This document shows, piece after piece, positions 1-8,562 of a stretch of 64,000 bases of DNA. Numbering within the stretch: position 1 is the stretch's first letter; the number at the start of each line of letters is the position of its first letter. Origin of the DNA: an uncultured Spirochaetales bacterium (GTDB lineage Bacteria > Spirochaetota > Spirochaetia > Sphaerochaetales > Sphaerochaetaceae); NCBI GenBank assembly GCA_944388965.1, contig CALXKL010000006.1:62001-126000 (forward strand). The letters are read 5' to 3'. A model generated the notes under the pieces. The model did not search any database. It had not been told where the DNA came from and worked only from the letters and a program-made list of their open reading frames with translations. Both the position numbers and the translations under genes were made by a program.

Positions 1-7
1 TTAAAGT

Positions 8-20
8 GGAATCATGTTTC
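8..20. promoter_or_regulatory. Candidate KdgR-like operator upstream of uxaBAC
   Basis: GGAAT-CAT-GTTTC followed by ATTTCGG. The right half and the following bases match the better palindrome between kdgK and eda (GAAAC-ATC-GTTTC then ATTTTCGG). The left half matches only 3 of 5 positions. A TGGACA hexamer begins 11 bases after the right arm, at 31, and could be a -35 element, but no convincing -10 follows. The window starts just upstream, so the full promoter may not be visible. Confidence 0.4.
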
Positions 21-156
21 ATTTCGGGTCTGGACAGCATTTCGACTACATGTCGCATATCATCGGAGAACTCCCGTGTCCACCCGTCTCCAACAGTCCA
101 TGCGCCGGATCTGTCCGGCAGATGAATACACAACGCATCCACATCAGGAGGATAAG

Positions 157-1638
157 ATGAAAGGCATAGTCGAAACAGTGAAGACAGTCGACAGGCCCAT
201 AAGGGTCCTGCAGTTCGGAGAGGGCAACTTCCTCAGGGCGTTCGTCGACTGGATCGTCGACAATCTCAACGAAAAGGCGGGCTTCGACGGCAACGTCATG
301 ATGGTCCAGCCGCTTGCAAACGGCATGGGCGACATGATCAACGCCCAGAAGGGTCTGTACACCACCTGCCTCAGGGGCATCCAGAACGGAAAGCCCGTCG
401 AGGAGTTCAGGCAGATCACGTCCGTCGCGGGCTGCATCAACCCGTACAGCGACTACGACGCGTTCGCCTCCCAGGCCGAGAACCCCGACCTCAGATTCGT
501 CATCAGCAACACCACCGAGGCCGGAATCGCCTACCACGCGGGAGACAGGCTCGAGGACAGGCCTCAGGTCAGCTTCCCCGGCAAGCTGTGCGCCTTCCTC
601 TACAGACGCTACAAGGCCTTCGGCGGAGATGCCTCCAAGGGTCTGGTCATGATCCCCTGCGAGCTGATCGACAAGAACGGCGACAACCTCAGGAGGATCG
701 TCCTTCAGTACGCAGACGAGTGGAAGCTCGAGAAGGGGTTCGTCGACTGGGTCGAGAACGCCTGCGACTTCTGCAACAGCCTCGTCGACCGCATCGTCCC
801 GGGCTACCCCAGGGCCGAGGCCGACGCCATCTGCCAGAAGCTTGGCTACAAGGACAACCTGATCGACACGGCCGAGATCTTCCACCTATGGGTCATCGAG
901 TGCCACAGGAGGTCCTATGAGGACGAACTGCCCACTGCGAAGGCAGGACTCAACGTCGTGTGGACCGACGACATGACGTTCTACAGGACGCGCAAGGTGC
1001 GCATCCTCAACGGCACCCACACCATGATGTCGCTGGCATCCTATCTTTGCGGCATCGACACCGTCGAGGACTCCGTCAAGAGCCCTGTGGTCGGCCCCTT
1101 CATGCGCGATGGCCTGTTCAACGAAATCATCCCGTCCATGGACGGCGACGTCGAGGAGCTGAAGAAGTACGCATCCGACGTGCTGGAGAGGTTCGCCAAT
1201 CCGTACATCGAGCACCTGCTGCTGTCCATCTCCCTCAACAGCGTGTCCAAGTTCAAGACCCGCGACCTGCCCTCCGTGCTGGGCTACGTCCAGAAGACCG
1301 GGAGGCTGCCGCAGCACCTGGCGCTGTCGATCGCCGCGCTCATCGCCTTCTACAGGGGCACGGAGTTCGAGGGCGACGCCCTTGTCGGCGACAGGAACGG
1401 AGGAAAGTACCTGATCAAGGACAGCAGGGAGTACCTGGAGACGTTCGCCTCCATCTACGGCGCCCAGCACAAGTGCAACGGCTGCCTGTCCAAGGCCCTT
1501 TGCGACGGCATCCTCACGAAGGAGGACTGGTGGGGCATGGACCTGACGACCATCCCCGGCCTGAGGGACGCGGTCGAGGGCTACCTCGTGAAGATCTTCG
1601 ACGAAGGCATGGAAGCCGCCATCAGGAGCCTTGCATAA
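157..1638 (+). CDS. uxaB: Tagaturonate reductase (altronate oxidoreductase)
   Basis: Reduces D-tagaturonate to D-altronate with NADH in galacturonate breakdown, in the cytoplasm. The 493-residue protein belongs to the mannitol dehydrogenase superfamily. It has an N-terminal nucleotide-binding stretch (VLQFGEGNFLRAF) and the catalytic lysine/asparagine/histidine region KVRILNGTHTMMS in the C-terminal half. I chose ATG 157 because AGGAGG lies 6 bases upstream; an in-frame ATG at 76 would add 27 residues with no family character and no ribosome site. It is the first gene of uxaB-uxaA-uxaC-kdgR, transcribed together with almost no spacing. Fructuronate reductase (UxuB) is related, but the altronate dehydratase next door favours UxaB. 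Confidence 0.93.
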   Translation: MKGIVETVKTVDRPIRVLQFGEGNFLRAFVDWIVDNLNEKAGFDGNVMMVQPLANGMGDMINAQKGLYTTCLRGIQNGKPVEEFRQITSVAGCINPYSDYDAFASQAENPDLRFVISNTTEAGIAYHAGDRLEDRPQVSFPGKLCAFLYRRYKAFGGDASKGLVMIPCELIDKNGDNLRRIVLQYADEWKLEKGFVDWVENACDFCNSLVDRIVPGYPRAEADAICQKLGYKDNLIDTAEIFHLWVIECHRRSYEDELPTAKAGLNVVWTDDMTFYRTRKVRILNGTHTMMSLASYLCGIDTVEDSVKSPVVGPFMRDGLFNEIIPSMDGDVEELKKYASDVLERFANPYIEHLLLSISLNSVSKFKTRDLPSVLGYVQKTGRLPQHLALSIAALIAFYRGTEFEGDALVGDRNGGKYLIKDSREYLETFASIYGAQHKCNGCLSKALCDGILTKEDWWGMDLTTIPGLRDAVEGYLVKIFDEGMEAAIRSLA

Positions 1639-1642
1639 GACC

Positions 1643-3154
1643 ATGGAGAGACTGATAAGGATAACCCCCAGAGACAACGTCGCCGTCGCCATCGAACCGC
1701 TGTTCAAGGGCGACGTGGTGAGTGTCGAAGGCAGAAACATCACGCTGGCTTCCGACCTGCCCGCCGGGCACAAGATGGCGATTGAGGACATCAGGCAGGG
1801 TGAGAAGGTCATCAAGTACGGCTATCCGATAGGGGCCGCCACGTGCGACATCGCGAAGGGCTCGCACGTGCACGCCTTCAACATCAGGACGCTGCTGAGC
1901 GAGGATGCCAGCTACACCTACGACGAGGCCGTGGCCAAGGCTTACATCGAGGAGGCCCGCGAGCGCGAGCTCGGCTGGAAGGACAAGGTGCCCACAATCA
2001 TGGCCTACGAGAGGGCCGACGGGGACATCGGCATCCGCGACGAGATCTGGATCGTGCCGACCGTCGGCTGCGTCAACCGCATCGGGGAGAAGCTGGTCGA
2101 ATGGGCACGTGCGAACCTCGACGTCAAGGACGGCATCCACGTGTGGACGCATCCCTTCGGCTGCTCGCAGCTTGGAGGCGACCACGAGAACACCAGGAGG
2201 ATCCTGGCGGACCTGGTCCACCACCCCAACGCCGGCGGAGTGCTGGTGCTCAGCCTGGGATGCGAGAACAACACCCCCGAATCGTTCCGCGAGCTGGTGG
2301 GGGATGTCGACGAGTCGCGCGTCAAGTTCCTCACCTGCCAGAAGGTGGAGGACGAGATCGCCGAAGGCCAGAGGCTTCTTTCGCAGATCGCCGAGGCCAT
2401 GAAGGACGACAGGAGGACCAGCGTGCCGCTGTCCCGTCTGCGCGTCGGCTTCAAGTGCGGCGGATCCGACGGCTTCTCAGGCATCACTGCCAATCCTCTT
2501 GTGGGACGCTTCTGCGACGAGCTGACCGCCATGGGCGGCACGGCCATCCTCACCGAGGTACCCGAGATGTTCGGCGCCGAGCAGGTGCTCATGGACAGGG
2601 CCGCCGACCGCGGCGTCTACGAGCAGGTCGTCAAGCTCATCGAGGACTTCAAGCACTACTTCACCTCGCACGGCCAGGTGGTGTACGAGAACCCCTCCCC
2701 CGGCAACAAGGCAGGCGGCATCTCGACGCTCGAGGACAAGAGCCTGGGCTGTGTGCAGAAGGGCGGACGCAGCGTCGTCACCGGCGTCGCGCAGTACGGC
2801 GAGAGAATCACGAGACCTGGACTGAACCTGCTTTCGGGACCCGGCAACGACATCGTCTCCACCACAGTGCAGAGCGCTGCCGGAGCCCACATGATCCTCT
2901 TCACCACCGGACGCGGAACCCCGCTCGGGTCACCTGTGCCGACGGTGAAGATCGCCACGAACGACGACCTGGCCAGGAGGAAGGCCGACTGGATCGACTT
3001 CAACGCGGGGCGCGTCCTGGGCGAGGATGCCCAGAAGGTCACCAGCGACCTGCTCCAGTACATCGTGAAGGTCGCATCCGGGGACATCAGGACCCGCAAT
3101 GAAACCAACGGCTATGCCGAAATCTCGATTTTCAAGGACGGAGTAGTATTATGA
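1643..3154 (+). CDS. uxaA: Altronate dehydratase
   Basis: Dehydrates D-altronate to 2-keto-3-deoxygluconate, the step after UxaB. The 503-residue length matches full-size family members (about 495). The N-terminal part is a SAF-like domain with GSHVHAFNIRT. The long C-terminal UxaA domain carries TVGCVNRIGEKL, the cysteine-containing FGCSQLGGDH and LSLGCENN, and FKCGGSDGFSG. ATG 1643 is preferred; a TTG at 1631 lies inside uxaB and is too close to the AGGAG at 1624. The start falls 4 bases after the uxaB stop and the end overlaps uxaC in an ATGA, so translation of the three enzymes is probably coupled. Confidence 0.93.
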   Translation: MERLIRITPRDNVAVAIEPLFKGDVVSVEGRNITLASDLPAGHKMAIEDIRQGEKVIKYGYPIGAATCDIAKGSHVHAFNIRTLLSEDASYTYDEAVAKAYIEEARERELGWKDKVPTIMAYERADGDIGIRDEIWIVPTVGCVNRIGEKLVEWARANLDVKDGIHVWTHPFGCSQLGGDHENTRRILADLVHHPNAGGVLVLSLGCENNTPESFRELVGDVDESRVKFLTCQKVEDEIAEGQRLLSQIAEAMKDDRRTSVPLSRLRVGFKCGGSDGFSGITANPLVGRFCDELTAMGGTAILTEVPEMFGAEQVLMDRAADRGVYEQVVKLIEDFKHYFTSHGQVVYENPSPGNKAGGISTLEDKSLGCVQKGGRSVVTGVAQYGERITRPGLNLLSGPGNDIVSTTVQSAAGAHMILFTTGRGTPLGSPVPTVKIATNDDLARRKADWIDFNAGRVLGEDAQKVTSDLLQYIVKVASGDIRTRNETNGYAEISIFKDGVVL

Positions 3155-4554
3155 GAAAATTCATGGACAAGGATTTCCTTCTTATGAACGACACCGCGAA
3201 GGAGCTGTTCTTCAACCACGCCAAGGACATGCCCATCTTCGACTATCACTGCCATCTGATCCCATCCCAGATCGCCGAGGACAAGAGGTTCACGACGATC
3301 ACCGAGGCATGGCTCGGAGGTGACCACTACAAGTGGAGGGCGATGAGGAGCAACGGCGTCAACGAGGAGCTGATCACCGGCAATGCGGACCCCTTCGACA
3401 AGTTCATGGCCTGGGCCGGCACGATGGAGAACCTCATCGGCAATCCGCTCTACCACTGGACACATCTGGAGCTGCAGCGCTACTTCGGCATCTACGACGT
3501 GCTCAACAGGAAGAACGCCAGGAAGATCTACGACGAGGCCAACGAGAAGTTCGCAGACGACCCCGAGCTGTCGGTCTTCGGAATCATGAAGAAGTTCAAC
3601 GTCTATGCAGTCGGAACGACGGACGACCCGGCCGACGACCTGGCCATGCACCAGAAGATCATCGCCGAGGGCAAGTGCCCGGCCAAGGTCATCCCGTCCT
3701 TCCGCCCCGACAAGGCCATCCACATCGAGAAGGACGACTTCGTGGAGTACCTGCCAAAGCTCGCCGCCGCCGCGGGAGTCGAGATCAAGAGCGTCGACGA
3801 CGTCGTCGAGGCACTGGTGAAAAGGCTCGAGTTCTTCGTCTCCCTCGGATGCAGGGCGACCGACCACGCGCTGGTCTACTGCCCGCACACCTTCTGGACG
3901 AAGGCCGAGGTCGACAAGGTCCTGCAGAAGAAGCTGTACGGCAACCAGCTGACGGACGAGGAGGCGGATGCCTACATCACCTACGTGCTCTACGCCATGG
4001 CCAAGGAGTACAGGAGACTGGGCATCGTCATGCAGCTGCACTTCGCGTCCATCCGCGACAACAACATCACGATGTTCCGCAAGCTCGGCCCCGACACCGG
4101 CTACGACGCCTCCTATGACGGCGAGCTGGCGAAGGACGTGTCCACCTTCTTCTCGCACCTGAGCGCCGAGGACATGGTCCCCAAGACGATCTTCTACTCC
4201 CTCAACCCGAAGGACTACTACTCGCTGGGAACCCTGATGGGCTGCTACCAGGGCGATGGAATCCCGGGCAAGATGCAGCTGGGATCCGGCTGGTGGTTCT
4301 GCGACCACAAGGACGGCATGTACGAGCAGATGAAGGTGCTTGGAAACCTCGGACTGCTCTCCCGCTTCGTCGGAATGCTGACCGACTCCAGAAGCTTCCT
4401 CTCCTACTCCAGACACGAGTACTTCAGGAGGATACTGTGCAACCTGATCGGAACCTGGGCGGAGGATGGAGAGATCTTCTACGACGAGGAGCAGACCGGA
4501 CGCATCGTCGAGGACATCTGCTTCAACAACGCGAAGAACTACTTCGAGGGCTGA
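3151..4554 (+). CDS. uxaC: Glucuronate (uronate) isomerase
   Basis: Interconverts D-galacturonate and D-tagaturonate, or D-glucuronate and D-fructuronate: the entry step of the pathway. The protein is 467 residues, the standard length (E. coli about 470). It belongs to the amidohydrolase-related UxaC family: metal-binding DYHCHLIP near residue 35, then GSGWWFCDHKDGM and LTDSRSFLSYSRHEYFRR in the C-terminal part, all hallmarks of the family. The start overlaps the uxaA stop by four bases (ATGA). With uxaB and uxaA it converts galacturonate to 2-keto-3-deoxygluconate, which KdgK and KDPG aldolase (22.7-24.8 kb) would finish. Confidence 0.95.
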   Translation: MRKFMDKDFLLMNDTAKELFFNHAKDMPIFDYHCHLIPSQIAEDKRFTTITEAWLGGDHYKWRAMRSNGVNEELITGNADPFDKFMAWAGTMENLIGNPLYHWTHLELQRYFGIYDVLNRKNARKIYDEANEKFADDPELSVFGIMKKFNVYAVGTTDDPADDLAMHQKIIAEGKCPAKVIPSFRPDKAIHIEKDDFVEYLPKLAAAAGVEIKSVDDVVEALVKRLEFFVSLGCRATDHALVYCPHTFWTKAEVDKVLQKKLYGNQLTDEEADAYITYVLYAMAKEYRRLGIVMQLHFASIRDNNITMFRKLGPDTGYDASYDGELAKDVSTFFSHLSAEDMVPKTIFYSLNPKDYYSLGTLMGCYQGDGIPGKMQLGSGWWFCDHKDGMYEQMKVLGNLGLLSRFVGMLTDSRSFLSYSRHEYFRRILCNLIGTWAEDGEIFYDEEQTGRIVEDICFNNAKNYFEG

Positions 4555-4585
4555 GCCGTTGAGAGAAGCGGAAGACAGGAACAGG

Positions 4586-5332
4586 ATGAGCGCGGTGGAG
4601 CGGACGGTCCGCATCCTCGAGGTGCTGTCCAGGGCGGGTGCCATCAATCTCGAGAACCTCTCGAGGGAGACGGACCTGCCCAAGGCCACACTGCTGCGCT
4701 TCCTGGGAACGCTTTCTGCGCTGGGCTATGTCTGCAGGGACGATGCGGACCGCTACTCGCTCACGCTCAAGCTGTTCTCGATAAGCTCCAGGGCGCTGCA
4801 GCACAGCGATCTGATCGCGAAGGCCCGCCCCTTCGCCCAGCAGCTGTGCCAGAGCCTCGGAGAGACCGTCCACATGGGCATCCTCGAAGGCGACAGGGCC
4901 GTGTACGTGCTCAAGGAGGAGTCCAGCTACACGCTGAGGATGTACTCCAGGATCGGCAAGACGATTCCGCTGTACTGCACGGCGATCGGCAAGATCTTCC
5001 TGTCGCAGATGGGCGAGGATGAACTGAAGACATACCTGGGCTCCCATGTCCTCAAGCCCTACACCACCCACACCGTGGGCAGCGTGGAGGCGCTCAGGGA
5101 CCAGCTGGAGCTCATACGCCGCCGCGGCTGGTCGATAGACGACCAGGAGCACGAGGACAGCGTGATGTGTCTCGCCAGCCCCATCAGGGACTACACCGGA
5201 CAGGTCGTTGCGGCGATGTCGGTCTCATGGCCGATCTTCCGCTTCAACCAGGCGGACTTCGAGAAGATCGTCAGCGAGATCACGAGCGCAACCGACCAGC
5301 TGTCGGCCATCATGGGATGGGAGAGATCCTAG
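4586..5332 (+). CDS. kdgR: IclR-family transcriptional regulator, KdgR-like
   Basis: Predicted regulator of uronate/pectin genes. The 248-residue protein has the usual IclR layout: a winged helix-turn-helix over about residues 1-65 (SAVERTVRILEVLS, then LPKATLLRFLGTL) and an effector-binding domain from about 75 to the end. That domain includes GETVHMGILEGDRAVYVLKEES and YCTAIGKIFLSQM. ATG 4586 has AGGA six bases upstream and gives the typical length; a TTG at 4559 is an alternative. It ends the uxaBAC operon. The name rests on family, operon position and KdgR-box-like palindromes in front of other uronate genes in this window. Its ligand is unknown, though 2-keto-3-deoxygluconate is the classical KdgR effector. 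Confidence 0.8.
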   Translation: MSAVERTVRILEVLSRAGAINLENLSRETDLPKATLLRFLGTLSALGYVCRDDADRYSLTLKLFSISSRALQHSDLIAKARPFAQQLCQSLGETVHMGILEGDRAVYVLKEESSYTLRMYSRIGKTIPLYCTAIGKIFLSQMGEDELKTYLGSHVLKPYTTHTVGSVEALRDQLELIRRRGWSIDDQEHEDSVMCLASPIRDYTGQVVAAMSVSWPIFRFNQADFEKIVSEITSATDQLSAIMGWERS

Positions 5333-5364
5333 AAAAGCCGATGTGATCGGTAAAATGGACACAA

Positions 5365-5395
5365 GGCTCCGGGCATCAGGTTCCGGAGCCTTTTT
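5365..5395 (+). terminator. Rho-independent terminator of the uxa-kdgR operon
   Basis: A perfect 8-bp stem GGCTCCGG / CCGGAGCC with a 10-base loop is followed by five T. It lies 32 bases after the kdgR stop. Confidence 0.88.
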
Positions 5396-5631
5396 CCAGG
5401 CGATGGCACAAGGTGTCACTCTTCAGGATCGTATAGTTCGTCTCCACTGAGAAACGAGCCCCGTATGACGTGGTGTCGAAATCGAAGCCGGAAGACGGGA
5501 CGAAGCCGAAATTTTGCAATCTGAAATGATGGCATCAATAATGATTGCAAAAAGCATCATTCCCGACAGGTAGATGACAGGAGCCCCGGCGACGCCGGAG
5601 CTCCTGCAGTGCTTCATGATGTCCTGTAGGC
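5396..5631. other. Non-coding gap with two hairpins
   Basis: No credible gene is seen here. It holds a 10-bp perfect inverted repeat, TTTTGCAATC at 5512-5521 and GATTGCAAAA at 5543-5552. A second GC-rich hairpin at 5580-5604 (GGAGC-CCGGC-GAC-GCCGG-GCTCC with one wobble) probably terminates the leftward symporter gene, although no strong T run follows it. Confidence 0.55.
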
Positions 5632-7062
5632 TTACTCTTCCACAGGGATGTAGGCGGATGGCGCCGCAGGCCGTCCCATCCTGTGCTCGATGACGTTCAC
5701 GATGAGGAACGTCAGGGTGCCGACAGCACAGCCGAAGACGACGGGAAGGATCCCCAGATAGAAGTCTCCGCCGGAGAGTATCTGCCAGAAGACGACGCCG
5801 ACCGTTCCCGTGATCACTGACAGCCGTCCTGCGTTCTTCGTGGCATTCGGCATTACCAGCCCCAGTCCATACGCGGCGAACGGGCCCGAACAGCGTATGG
5901 CGAAGGCGAAGGTGTTCATCATGATGATGTTGACCCCGAGGAACGAGATCAGCATGGCGATGACGCAGAAGACAACATTGGATACACGGGTGTAGAAGAT
6001 CGTCTTCCTGTCGTCCAGGTCGACATGGAAGTTCGACTTGACGATATCGTTCATGAACATCGTGGACATGCACAGCAGGTTCGAATCCGCACTGGACATC
6101 GTCGCCGAGATGATCGCGGCCGACACCAGACCGGTTATGATGGTCGGGGCGAAGTGGTTCGTCACGCTCATCATCGAAGTGGCTCCGGTCATTCCGGGCA
6201 CCATGTCCTTGACGGCGAGTGCACACAGTCCGAGCAGTGTCGGGAAGACAGCCATGGCAGCCATCAGCACGCCGGACAGCAGAGACGCCCTCATGGCGGT
6301 CTTCTCGTCCTTTGCACTCTCGAAGCGGCTGATCATCTCCGGGCCGGAGAGGAACGTACAGAAGTAGTTGAAGATGTAGCCGATGATGACCACCCAGCCT
6401 ATCTTGGTGAACGACAGCTGCTCGCCTGGAAGCGCTGCACTCACGGCATCCCAGCCTCCGCATCCGTGGACGACGAACGGCGTGGCGATCGCCAGGCCGG
6501 CGAGGATGATGATGAACTGCACCAGGTCCGAGATCTGGTCTGCTATCATACCTCCGAGGGTCGTGTAGATGATGATGACCAGACCGGCGAGGAACAGGCA
6601 GACGTTGAGCGGGATTCCGGTCAGGGTGGAGATGACTCCGCCGGATGCCGCGACCTGGCTGGAGGTCAGGCAGAACAGCGCAAGGATGTTCAGGACGGCG
6701 GAGAAGGTCGCGCTGCCCTTTCCGAAACGCCTCTCTATGACCTCGGGGATCGTGACGGCCATGGTCTTGCGGATGCGCGGGGCGAAGTACGCAAGGGGTA
6801 TCATGGCGATCGATGCGGCCAGGACGTACCAGATGGCGCTCATGCCCCAGTCCTCGAAGGCCTTCTGCGCAAGTCCGGTCGTGGACCCTCCTCCGATGTT
6901 GTTGGCGGACAGGGAGAAGGCGACCATGAAGATGCCCATCCTCCTTCCAGCGACCATGTAGTCCTCGCTGTCCTTGATCTTGAGCTTGCCGACGACGAAT
7001 CCGACCAGCAGCATGCCGACCAGATAGACGGCGACGATGACGAGAGCTCCCACGTTCGTCAT
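5632..7062 (-). CDS. Sodium:solute symporter (SSS family)
   Basis: Predicted inner-membrane Na+-coupled transporter, 476 residues with about 12-13 hydrophobic segments. The N-terminus starts directly in a membrane helix (VGALVIVAVYLVGMLLVGF). The SSS core is visible as SEDYMVAGRRMG, the sodium-site region FSLSANNIGGGST, and FNYFCTFLSGPEMISR. ATG 7062 has TCCTCC (GGAGGA on its own strand) at 7071-7076. The open frame continues upstream to 7761 but that extension lacks family features. The neighbouring uxa operon suggests a uronate or a related sugar acid as substrate, but nothing in the protein proves it. Confidence 0.85.
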   Translation of the reverse strand: MTNVGALVIVAVYLVGMLLVGFVVGKLKIKDSEDYMVAGRRMGIFMVAFSLSANNIGGGSTTGLAQKAFEDWGMSAIWYVLAASIAMIPLAYFAPRIRKTMAVTIPEVIERRFGKGSATFSAVLNILALFCLTSSQVAASGGVISTLTGIPLNVCLFLAGLVIIIYTTLGGMIADQISDLVQFIIILAGLAIATPFVVHGCGGWDAVSAALPGEQLSFTKIGWVVIIGYIFNYFCTFLSGPEMISRFESAKDEKTAMRASLLSGVLMAAMAVFPTLLGLCALAVKDMVPGMTGATSMMSVTNHFAPTIITGLVSAAIISATMSSADSNLLCMSTMFMNDIVKSNFHVDLDDRKTIFYTRVSNVVFCVIAMLISFLGVNIIMMNTFAFAIRCSGPFAAYGLGLVMPNATKNAGRLSVITGTVGVVFWQILSGGDFYLGILPVVFGCAVGTLTFLIVNVIEHRMGRPAAPSAYIPVEE

Positions 7063-7287
7063 AGGGCTTTCCTCCTTCTTCGGATATGTGATAGTCAAGT
7101 CTAACCCGCATTCCGCGACTCCATAAGGTTTTATCGTCGGGTTCTTACGATTTTCCCGTTCCCTTCGTCCGCCATTGACGGGAATGTGCACGGATCGGCA
7201 AACCTGTTGCATCGGCTTGCAGACGAAAGGCCGCTTGCGTTCCAGAAGCGGAGGCGGGAGAATGATGGACAGGAGGCTGAGGATGCC

Positions 7288-7977
7288 ATGACAGCAGTGA
7301 GGATCGACGATACGACGTACTCCATCGAGGACGGATTCGTGAGATGCTTTCTCATCATCGGAGGCGAAAGGGCGCTTCTTGTGGACAGCGGCGTCTCCGG
7401 CGACGGGGCGCTGGATGTGGCCAGGTCTCTCACATTCCTGCCGATTGAACTGGTGAACACCCATGCGGACAGGGACCACATCGCAGGCCACACCTCCTTC
7501 GGGCACTTCATGATGCACCCTGCCGAGGCCGCCAACTACTACAACGTCAACGGTGGAAAAGGAGACTTCACCCCGCTCGAGGACGGACAGGTTCTGGAGC
7601 TGGGCGGCAGGAGGATCGAGGTCGTCCTCATCCCCGGTCACACGCCGGGAAGCATCGCGTTGCTTGACGAGGACAGGAGAATGCTGTTTCCTGGAGACAG
7701 CGTACAGGACGGCGACATCTACATGTTCGGGCCCATGCGGGAGATGCACGCCTACATCCACTCACTGGAGAAGCTCGAGGCGATGTCGACACGCTTCGAC
7801 CACGTCCATCCGTCGCATGGAAGCCTAAGCGTGGACAAGAGCATCATCCCGGTTCTTGCAATGAAGGCCCGGCTCTGCCTCGAGGGGAAACTCGAGAAGA
7901 CGCCGGTCGAACTGATGGGAGGAATGCATGTCATGAGACATGATGCCGGAATCGCAGGATTCCTGATGGGCAACTAA
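7288..7977 (+). CDS. Metallo-beta-lactamase-fold hydrolase
   Basis: A 229-residue cytoplasmic metallo-hydrolase of the glyoxalase II/MBL superfamily. The metal signature THADRDH sits near residue 55. It is followed by IPGHTPGS with a metal-binding His near 115, the bridging Asp in FPGDSVQDGD, and a C-terminal HPSHG. ATG 7288 has AGGAGG at 7271-7276; the frame extends upstream to 7186 without family features. The gene stands alone, divergent from the symporter. Substrate unknown; thioester or lactone hydrolysis is typical of the fold. Confidence 0.85.
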   Translation: MTAVRIDDTTYSIEDGFVRCFLIIGGERALLVDSGVSGDGALDVARSLTFLPIELVNTHADRDHIAGHTSFGHFMMHPAEAANYYNVNGGKGDFTPLEDGQVLELGGRRIEVVLIPGHTPGSIALLDEDRRMLFPGDSVQDGDIYMFGPMREMHAYIHSLEKLEAMSTRFDHVHPSHGSLSVDKSIIPVLAMKARLCLEGKLEKTPVELMGGMHVMRHDAGIAGFLMGN

Positions 7978-8028
7978 GGCAAGAGAGCCAGCGTCATGAC
8001 ATATGGGCCATGCCCTAGACCGTATTGT

Positions 8029-8562
8029 TCATCGCGCAATCAGATCATATAAGGTCTGCTTATCGGATGTGATTGCCGAATAGTGGTGCAACACTTCTAC
8101 AAGTTCATCTACATCCTTGAAGAACGAGATGAATTCGCCTTGGTTCTTCCTGTAACCATACTTCAGTCTGCAGAACACGCTCGGCTTTATCCTGGATTTC
8201 ACCTTGCAGAACTCTTCATAGTCGCCATTCTTCAAGATAAGCAGAATTTCGATTTCAGGCCTTGTCGTCAATGTGACGACATCGAATCTGTCCCGGAAAA
8301 GCCTGTCAAGCCGGAAACTCTCCTGTCTTGAGTCGAGAATGCGCAGGATTACAAGAGGCCGGGCATAGTCCAATGACAGGAACTTCTCCTGGACATCAGC
8401 AGCAGTCATACGACGGTGGACCTTTCTGCCAACCAGGTCTTCACGGGAGAACTGAAGGCACCCGGTGTCAACAAGAGTGTCGACGATTTCCATTTCGGCA
8501 CCGCCTTCGACGAGGCAGAGCACATATTTGCCTTCGAAGGTCAACCGGAGATTCTTCTGCAC
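8029..8562 (-). CDS. TOPRIM-like nuclease partner of the upstream AAA ATPase (RloB/AbiLii/AriB-like)
   Basis: A 177-residue protein with faint TOPRIM features: a hydrophobic strand ending in acidic VEGGAE (residues 18-23), a second strand ending in ILDSR (75-79), then TRPEIEILLI, which resembles the P-x-E-x-W-LL block of RloB-like proteins. It starts at GTG 8562, with AAAGGA six bases upstream, and overlaps the ATPase gene by 22 bases, so the two are almost certainly co-translated. The ATPase + TOPRIM order is that of AbiL, RloAB and PARIS phage-defence pairs. Local base composition is poorer in G+C than the flanks. Function is inferred; the family was not confirmed by search. Confidence 0.6.
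   Translation of the reverse strand: MQKNLRLTFEGKYVLCLVEGGAEMEIVDTLVDTGCLQFSREDLVGRKVHRRMTAADVQEKFLSLDYARPLVILRILDSRQESFRLDRLFRDRFDVVTLTTRPEIEILLILKNGDYEEFCKVKSRIKPSVFCRLKYGYRKNQGEFISFFKDVDELVEVLHHYSAITSDKQTLYDLIAR

Noticed and set aside
3112-4689. 525-codon open frame on the minus strand opposite uxaC
   Set aside because: A product of high G+C in the third codon position. Its translation is low in complexity (Val/Leu/Asp/Gly rich) with no motif, whereas uxaC on the other strand is a full-length known enzyme.
5423-7111. 562-codon minus frame overlapping the symporter
   Set aside because: A shifted-frame shadow rich in Arg/His/Pro; the symporter frame has membrane helices and family motifs.
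7063-7761. N-terminal extension of the symporter frame by about 230 residues
   Set aside because: The extension overlaps the divergent hydrolase gene, is not membrane-like, and ATG 7062 has a good ribosome site.
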